64,000 bases of DNA, taken from assembly GCA_949751835.1 (NCBI GenBank), contig CATKHK010000026.1, forward strand, positions 1 to 64,000. The letters are read 5' to 3'. The DNA comes from Blepharisma japonicum. Lineage: Eukaryota > Ciliophora > Heterotrichea > Heterotrichida > Blepharismidae. Below, piece by piece: positions 56,632-64,000 of this stretch (position 1 is the stretch's first letter; each line of letters begins with the position of its first letter). Position numbers and translations under genes: made by a program. The notes beneath the pieces were generated by a model. The model was given only the letters and a program-made list of their open reading frames with translations. It was not told the origin of the DNA and made no database searches.

Positions 56632-57345
56632 ATGGAACCAACTACAGAAGCATCAGGAAGCGCTGGGAGTGCAGAAGTCCCACAATTTGATATTTGCATT
56701 ATCCTTGACTGTACGGGATCTATGGGCTCATCTTTTCCACAAGTCAAAGAAGCTATTACTTCAATAGTAAACATGTATATGCCAAGAGGTGTATCTACTA
56801 ATTTTGCTATCGTTGGGTATACAGACCATGCTGGTGACAGTGGAAATTTAGATGGAAATAATCCAGTTACCATATATCCGCCGTCAAAAAATATTAATGA
56901 TTTTGTCAAAGATGATGCAATACAGTTTTTAAATAATTTAGTTGCAAATGGAGGTGGCTCAAAATATGGAGAAGCAATGATTGATGGAATGTATAATGCA
57001 AACCATTTGGTTTATAGACCAAATACACCAAGGATGTACTTTATCATTGGTGATGATACTCCTCATGGCAGCGAGTTCCACCCAAATACTCAATATCCTA
57101 ATGGATGTGCTTGTGGGCATGATTGGAGACAATTGTTAAGAGAAATGAAAGAGCAAGAGGTCTTGCTTAAGTTTGTAAAGCTCAATGATATTATGAATAA
57201 AACAGCAGAACTTTTTGAAGCAGAGTATGGGGAGGATAATATGGAAACCTTTTCACAAGCTTGTATAAAGAATTTATCCTCAATTGTTGCAGATTCTGTT
57301 GGCTCAGTTATTGAATATTATCTTGAGCAAGCTCGAAATAAATAA
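56632..57345 (+). CDS. Von Willebrand factor A-domain protein
   Basis: A 237-residue protein that is essentially one VWA domain. ILDCTGSMGS is the metal-site motif in the variant seen in alpha-kinase VWA (VwkA-like) proteins, and FAIVGYTDHAG and YFIIGDDTPHG follow. There is no kinase domain attached. No TGA, no intron. A decayed relative lies at 41405-41775. VWA domains bind protein partners; function here is unknown. Confidence 0.85.
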   Translation: MEPTTEASGSAGSAEVPQFDICIILDCTGSMGSSFPQVKEAITSIVNMYMPRGVSTNFAIVGYTDHAGDSGNLDGNNPVTIYPPSKNINDFVKDDAIQFLNNLVANGGGSKYGEAMIDGMYNANHLVYRPNTPRMYFIIGDDTPHGSEFHPNTQYPNGCACGHDWRQLLREMKEQEVLLKFVKLNDIMNKTAELFEAEYGEDNMETFSQACIKNLSSIVADSVGSVIEYYLEQARNK

Positions 57346-57519
57346 TAAACAAATTAATTTAGAATTATTTTAAAATTTTATCAATTAAGTTATTTTTAAT
57401 GTAGGCAATGGTAAACACCCTCTTTTAGCTATAAGGGATTGATGATTTAATAGAATAGATTTTTATAAATTTAATTTCTGGACATTTTCTAGGATTTTGT
57501 TTATATAGTTAATTACCAA

Positions 57520-59490
57520 ATGGAAGCTTTACAATGCCGATTTCTTGATCATATTCCATCAGAAATTCAAGATTTTTCCATTTTCAATGACTATTGCTTA
57601 GTTCTTTTCCACGACTCTAAGGTCCATCTTTACAAAACTTCATCATGAACTTTGCTTCACACATTTCCAGGTACACAATCTCTTTCTTTACGAAAAGTCC
57701 GCTTCCATGATTCAACACATTTTATCTCTACAGGTACGAGTGGTGCGTTAATCCTATGAAATCTTTATAATCCAGTTCCATTAGAGATAATCCAAGTCCC
57801 AGGCTCAGGAATTTGGGATATTTCTAAGTCTAATTCTGATTACGCCTTGGCAGGGGATGATGGAATTCTTCGCTTATATGAAATCGAAGAAGATCATTTT
57901 AACCTTAACTTTTTATTTCAACGACAAATAGAAGAAAAATTGTTAAGTGTTATATGGTATGACGAATTTATTTTTACAGGAACTCATAAAGGAAACATTA
58001 TAAAGTTCAGAAAAGGAAAAAGCTCTTATGAAGACCGTCTCACCACAAGATCAGCTGTATGGAGCCTTTGCGCCATAGGAAAATTTTTAGCCTCAGGAGA
58101 AGCCAATGGCCACATAAGCTTGTGGGATCCAATACACGGTACCCAATTCCAAACCATAAAATCCCATGACGCTGATGTCCTTTGTATGTGCGAATTCGAT
58201 GGAAACCTGTATGGGAGTGGTGTGGACTCCAAGGTTGTAAAAATTTCTTGGTCTGGGCACAATTGGGTGGTAGCTGGGAAAATCAGAGGGCAAAGCCACG
58301 ATGTCAGAGCTATTGCAGCTTGCAACAACACAATTATTTCAGGTGGTGTTACAAGTGATATATGTGTTTACACCCTAGATTTGTTCGAAAATGAAGGAAA
58401 TATGATATGGAATAACAAAATCCAGCACGTGATTTACAAGAAAAAACCAATCCGGCACATAAGCACACTCCCATACACATCCCCAGTTTCTATATGCAAA
58501 ACCCATCAAGGTATCCATATATTACACAATAAAACTAGTTCACTAGATTTATGGCAAATAGACACACAAGCCCAAACTCTATCAAAAATCATCAGTTTAA
58601 TCCCAAAATCAAAGTCCTCTATCACCTGTTCAGCAATTTCTTATAATTCACAAATTCTTGTATATTCGACGCTTTATTCATTTAAAGTCCTGCAATTGTC
58701 ACTAGAAGAATTAAAGGCTGAATATATAAAAACCAATATAAAGCCTTGCAGTGTCTTGGCTTTATCAGGAGATTTCTTATTCACAGGTGGAAAATCAATG
58801 CAATTTGTGAATATTAAGACGATGGAAATTACTGATGTCATGGAATTTCATGAAGATTTAGTAGTCAAAATGAATTCTAAAGGAAAATGGTGCGCAGTTA
58901 TATTAGCGTCTAATAGAGTTTTGGTGTTTAAAGAGGCTACACTTATATGTGAGCTGCCAAGATTAGAAAAAAGTATCACGGCTGTAGGGTTTGGGCATAG
59001 AAAAAGGCTTTATTTAGTTACAGAAGACAATTTCTTACATGGGTATAATATGAAGACACAAGAACCTGACCCATACACCCATAAATACGGCCACAAGCTT
59101 CCAAAAAATTTTTTAAATGAGGCAAATAAAGTGATAGGAATTGAATATTTCCCTAAAAATTCCTTAATTTTATATACACATTACTCCTTTACTTATATAG
59201 ATTTATCAAAAAAACCACCAAAAAGAGCTGATATTTTGGTAAAAAACAGCTTCCCAGAACACAGCCAAACTTGGCAAGGAGTTTTAAATACCCACCCTCT
59301 GCATGCTGATAGAAAACAAGGATCCACTATACAGGTAAAGGACTTGGTCCATTTTGCTATAAATAAGAGATTTGGACCAATTTTGAGCTTAAATATAATG
59401 AAAAGTGAAATGGTGGTAACTGAGCTCGTCTGGGAAAATATTTTGGAGGTAAAGCCAAAGCCTATAGCTCAGCATAGATATGGATCTTAA
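57520..59490 (+). CDS. UTP4: UTP4/cirhin, small-subunit processome WD40 protein
   Basis: A 656-residue WD40 protein (human 686). The N-terminus CRFLDHIPSEIQ, the repeated GDDG/SGG blades, the HDVRAIAACNNTIISGG stretch and the C-terminal KRFGPILSLNIM match UTP4, a t-UTP subunit for 18S rRNA processing in the nucleolus. Two TGA codons (SSW, ILW) in the N-terminal blade are Trp; without them the first about 110 residues would be lost. Intronless. Confidence 0.9.
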
Positions 59491-59642
59491 AATTAATAAG
59501 GTTTTCATCATAGTTTTGTATTAGTAGTAATCATAATTATAAAGAATCCAATAAATCACATATATTTTATTCATATTTATACCAAGTAACGTAATTTTTT
59601 ACAGTACAAAGATTTATTAAATATTCAGTTTACTCTTTCAAA

Positions 59643-60038
59643 ATGAAAGCATTAATTAATTGGCTTCTTCGATTATGCCAGTCGAAAGAAGAGAAAAAAG
59701 AAGAAAAACAAATAAAGCAAGAAATTGAGACAAAAATCGAGCAAAAAAGTGTCGATTTAACAACTGCTAAACTTGTTGTGGAATCAGTCAGTAAACGTAA
59801 AAAGCATAAAAGGAGGAAAAGAAGCAAATCAAAAGAAAAAAAAGTAAAGACCAAAGAAGACAAAAAAGAAGAGCACTCAGAACATACGGAATCACCTAAA
59901 TATCATCGGCCCTTAAAATTTCAATCACTTTCAGTTGACACAACAGGAAACTCTATACTTAGTAGAAAATCTATTGAATCAAGCATCACTAAATCTCAAA
60001 TAAGCACAGTAGTTTTATCACCTGGATACACAAACTAA
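59643..60038 (+). CDS. Lys/Glu-rich hypothetical protein
   Basis: A 131-residue protein starting MKALINWLLRLCQSKEEKK. A short hydrophobic/Trp N-terminus is followed by Lys/Glu-rich and Ser-rich disordered sequence. ATG to TAA, no TGA. No family recognised. Confidence 0.6.
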   Translation: MKALINWLLRLCQSKEEKKEEKQIKQEIETKIEQKSVDLTTAKLVVESVSKRKKHKRRKRSKSKEKKVKTKEDKKEEHSEHTESPKYHRPLKFQSLSVDTTGNSILSRKSIESSITKSQISTVVLSPGYTN

Positions 60039-60180
60039 GCCTGGTATCATATATGCTATTTAAAGCATTAAAGGTTAAATTTCGCTTAATAAATTTTTGA
60101 TAATTATTAGAGTATACATCAATCTTTATAAAGAGCAAAATTTATTATTTTTGATTTTTTTTATTAGAGTAATAAATTAA

Positions 60181-63100
60181 TTAATAACTAGTTTTACTCC
60201 CTTCAGGTGCAATCAAGTCTCCATCAACTTCTACCCACTTAGAAGTTTTTTCTGCATTATCCAACCTAATTTGCAACAGTTCTCCAACATTATAAACAAT
60301 TGTTGCTCTACACCATCGTTGTCCATTGTTTTCTAAAGCATCAATTTTCTTATCAATCTGCAGGTCTTCTTCTTTCATATCTTCGTCACTATCCCAATCA
60401 TCCATTGCAGGTGTTACCGTTCCTTTCAAGATTTTCTTATAAAATTCAAGTTTTTCTGTATTGTTTTTGGAAATATAAGCAGAGGTCGCTCCCCACTGTG
60501 TGCTGTTTGGCTTATACAAGCTCATTGTAGGCTTCATGCCAGAAGGCGCTGTTGGAAATTGGTTATCCTTAAGCCAAGCTTCAATCCACTTGAATTCTTT
60601 TACTTTTTTATAAGCCCATTCTTTAGCAGCAGGGATTCTAGAAACTGTTTTGAAGAAATATTCAATACATAGCTCAGTGGTCTTATAGTATTGCTTATTT
60701 TCTTTCATTTCGCTCAATAAGCTCCTTAAGCCATAATCAACGCGATCCTCAGTCAAATCATCCTGAATCTTCAGCAAGCAAGTTAATTGCCGAAGAAATG
60801 GGCGTTGGAAGTCATAGTCATTGTCTGAAATATGTTGAATCAGCACGTCAATGTAATTTTCTGAAAGAGCTTTATTTTGACTACAGTGTTTTGCATAAAA
60901 TTCGCCTATTGATTTGCAACCGATTTTATTTGTACAAGATGAAGACAGCTTGGAGAGTATTTGTTTCTGCCAAAAGGATGAAATCAGCTCAGCTGGAAGA
61001 TATTGGAAGCCAAGATTCAGGATGGCGAGGACGTATGATAACGAATTGTTGTCATCATGAGAAGAAAATTTGTCATGAGATTCGTCAGTAGTAGCACATT
61101 TATCATAGCCTAAATAAATATCGGGAAATTTATACTGTTCTTCATAAAGTGGAAAATCAATTTTTTCACCAAGCACATAAGCAGTTAACTTTGCTATCAG
61201 CTGCGTCGAAGGCATTAAATGTGGGCTCATCTGCACAGTCCTATAAATAACTTCAAAATATTGTGGGAAATGCCTTGAATATGGCGATTTCGCTTTTGAC
61301 AACTTATTCAGCAACCTCTGCAAAAATTGTTCATGCAAATATGGGTTTACCGTCTTCAACGCTGCATGAATTACCCCAACAATGACTCTTCTTTTCTCTA
61401 CAACAGGGCAATCCAGCAGCAATTCTTTCAAAACTTGTGGAACAGTCACAGTCTCCAATACCCACTCACTGATTTCTTCGTTTGCCTCCAGCTGATTTTT
61501 CAATAAATTCACAAAAATCGGCAGTCTCGTCACATCTTTGCTTCTTATCATAATAGTCAAAAAGAAGCTGGCTGCGAATTTCAAAATTTCATTTTTTCCA
61601 TATTTAAGCAGCCTTGTAATAAAATCGAAATAGTCAGTGCTGAAGCTGGATTTGCAGCGCCAGTACCTTTCGTTTTCTTCTTTTACTTCTTCGAAGTCTT
61701 TGGCTTCTTCTTGTGCGTTTATTTCGTTTAAGGGGATAATTGTGTCGTCTTCATTGCTTTGCTTTGAATAGAATTTTTCACGCTCATAAAACAATAAATA
61801 GGCATTTCTGTATTTTTCTCGATTTGTGGTAGAAGATGAGCTATATGATGAAGAAAATGACCATTTTTCTTCTCCTCCAAATGCTTCATTAGGGATATCT
61901 TCAGGGTTAAAAGGCCTCACAATTGTATCGTTAAACTCATTCCATTTCCCAGAGATCCTGTCCTTTATAAACGAATAATAATGCCCACTTTCAGCAGTTC
62001 CCATATGGATCACAATTCCTTTTAGCGTAAATTTATAATATTCTTCTGGGTATTTTTTATTAGGGATTTCTTTGGTAAATTCTTTTCCTTCTTTTATGGC
62101 TTGTTCTTTTAGCTTAAGTAGTTCTTTACGCTCAAGCCCTTCTTGTGTATAAGGCTCCATATCAATTTCCATTGGAAATTCACAGTAGTCGTTAACCTTT
62201 ACTCTTGCCATGGTATCAAAATCGAATTCAAAGCGCCTCAAACTGATAATAAAGGTGTTTGGTAAGTATTTTATGCAGACTCTACGCAATGCAGGGACCT
62301 TATTGTCACAATGGTCACATTGGTACATATTGTCACCTTCAAGAAGCTCGCCTTCTATAAAGCTTTCTAAGCTTTCATAAAGATTTTTCTTATTTTTCAC
62401 CTGGACTGGGAATGTTAAAAATGGCTCAAGACGTTCACTGCGATGATTGCAGGTATCTTTACCAAACATTTCTGTGACTTGGAAGCCGCCAAAGTGGTTT
62501 TTGATTATGTGCTCGTTAGGGTCTCCTTTTAATTGGTTTTCGAGACGGTCCATAAATGTGTTGAAAAACTCTTCAGCGTCCATTTGTTCGAAAACATTGA
62601 CAGGTCTGCCTTCCCAATCCTTGAAAGCTCTACAAAGACCTTTAGGATTGATGTGTTGCTTATCACTATTTTTAAGCCCAGAGAAAATATATTGAAACTG
62701 ATATAAAAGGCTATCTTCCAAATTCTGGTTACTCAAATCTTTAGCTCTTAAAATTCCTTCTCTAAATGTAGGAACATTAAACATTTGCTGTATAGAAGAA
62801 TTCATATAACAAATACACCCTAAATTTTTTAGCCCAACAAAGCCTGTCTCAGACTTTTCCAATGCAACTGGGGAGTAATTCCAGTCAGCAAATCTTGACG
62901 TTCTCCAGTGAGGGTCTTCATGAAGCTTGTTTAAATATTCAACAACTTGGTATAAAGCGTCACGGTTTATTACACAAAGCTTATAGAGTAGCCTGAAAGC
63001 TTCTTTTCGTGTTTCGCTGTTTTTGCATTTTGGTGGAGGGTCTAATTGTGATGATGAAGGAATCTCAAAGAGGCAAGAATGGAGGACTAAGTGGACAATT

Positions 63101-64000
63101 TCTTTGGTAATCTTTATATTTGATTTTCTTATTCCAGAACTTATCACCCTTAATATGCCCCACAGCACATGATCTTGTTCTTTCGACGATTTTTCTGGCT
63201 TTTTTTCTTGCAATTCTAACAATAGTCTTTGCACAAGAGGAGTCTTTTTTTCTTTATCATTATTTCTCTTCAATAAATGTGCTAAAAGTGCCCAATAATA
63301 ATCAGATGCATTTTCTTCAAAAGCAGTATTTATAAGTTTTATATGGATATCCAATATATGAGTACTCAGCTCATCACTCAAATTCCCAAGCTTCACAAAT
63401 AAAGTTACCATTGAAGTCCCAAAAAACGTATTTGGGCAGCTTAATATTGAAATCCTAATTAAACTTTCCAATTGTTCACATTGCTTTATTGCATTTACCA
63501 GCAGATATTCATTTCAGTTCCCTATAAGTAGTAACATTTCTGTCGCATGCACTGCAACCTTTGAGGCTTCTTCTTCTAAGCTTTCACATGCAGAAGCAAT
63601 AATCATAAGTGACTGGAAAATTTTCAAAATTAATTGAGGAGATGGCTCACTTGAGGTTTCTTTGAAAAATAAAGAAAGGAGGCTGATCATGACTGAGCAG
63701 TATCTTGAGTTCAGAGAAATACTTTTTATATTAGAAGTGTCAGTATTTAAATAAATATCAATCAGGTAAGGTAGTCCTCCAGCTTTTTGAAATTTTTGCA
63801 TTCATTCTTCATCTGAAATGAGCTGTTCTATGACAATTAGTGTATAGAGGAGCTTATAAAGAGAGCTTGAATCTAAAAGTTCAGGCAGGGTCTGTTCCAG
63901 CTCTTTTATTTGGATTTTAATTTTTTCGTTTATAGGGAGAGCTGTGAGCAAATTCCATGCTAAGCCTGCAAATGCTTTGTCAGGGACTGATAATAGCTGG
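60181..64000 (-). CDS. C-terminal part of a USP9X-like ubiquitin-specific protease (cut by window edge)
   Basis: About 1272 residues of the C-terminal part lie in the window; the N-terminus is beyond it. After helical-repeat sequence the USP catalytic domain begins: GFVGLKNLGCICYMNSSIQQ (catalytic Cys), then a zinc-type Cys set (CDHCDNKVPALRRVC), and the His box SGHYYSFIKDR. A long helical C-terminus ends KTSY. The embedding of the catalytic domain in a very long helical protein points to the USP9X/USP34 group. Two TGA codons are Trp (GNW, EEW). Catalytic residues look intact. Confidence 0.9.

Overview
This window reads as macronuclear DNA of a heterotrich ciliate close to Blepharisma. Three sequence observations support this. 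(1) Conserved proteins run straight through in-frame TGA codons wherever the family has tryptophan (for example the WCxxC of a thioredoxin, and the subdomain IX and HPW tryptophans of a protein kinase). By my reading about 58 such codons lie in about 29 genes, and every complete gene ends in TAA or TAG. (2) All 15 introns I could place are only 15 or 16 nt, run GT...AG, and have an A six bases from their 3' end. (3) Genes are packed tightly in AT-rich DNA. UGA=Trp with 15-nt introns points to Blepharisma rather than Stentor, which uses the standard code. The genus is inferred; the code and introns are read directly.

Layout. 1-11143: the start of an acylated-type protein, ethanolamine-phosphate cytidylyltransferase, the WASH-complex subunit strumpellin, tRNA m5C methyltransferase NSUN2, a WDR44-like protein, and two low-complexity or coiled-coil proteins. 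11283-13888: a calcium-dependent protein kinase and a SAM/zinc-motif protein. 13889-15065: no firm gene. 15066-22873: a small unknown, a Cys-rich surface-type protein, FHIT, a DeSI-type thiol peptidase, a PH-papain-like fusion, RPA3, an acylated EF-hand-like protein, a PAQR receptor, Rab2 and a polytopic membrane protein. 23518-33593: an STPGR/SHIPPO-type protein, alpha-tubulin acetyltransferase, a membrane RING-H2 ligase, a SKP1-like protein, a CDGSH-like protein, a BPI-like secreted protein, a neutral-sphingomyelinase-like phosphodiesterase, a PCD-like protein and a MAP3K-like kinase. 33594-35470: gene-poor, with decayed-looking coding traces. 35471-44222: a membrane thioredoxin, TBC1D23, a second Cys-rich surface-type protein, two unknowns, a decayed copy of a VWA gene and a kelch protein. 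44284-44366: tRNA-Leu(UAA). 44471-64000: insulin-degrading enzyme, DCN1-like, a secreted coiled coil, a TPR protein, a small unknown, CDC14, TTC27, a MORN protein, a VWA protein, UTP4, a Lys-rich protein and the 3' part of a USP9X-like deubiquitinase.

The genes form no operon or dedicated pathway. Recurrent themes are endosome/Golgi traffic (strumpellin, Rab2, TBC1D23, WDR44-like), axoneme or microtubule biology (tubulin acetyltransferase, STPGR-type, MORN), cell-cycle and ubiquitin/NEDD8 control (CDC14, DCN1-like, SKP1-like, RING, USP), and signalling proteins with N-terminal MGxxC-type acylation motifs. I found no convincing undescribed multi-gene system. The strongest unusual signals are a start-codon-only first exon (DCN1-like), a decayed VWA gene copy about 15 kb from an intact relative, a TBC1D23 that keeps both catalytic fingers, a PH-papain-like fusion next to a DeSI peptidase, and several enzymes with altered catalytic or ligand residues.
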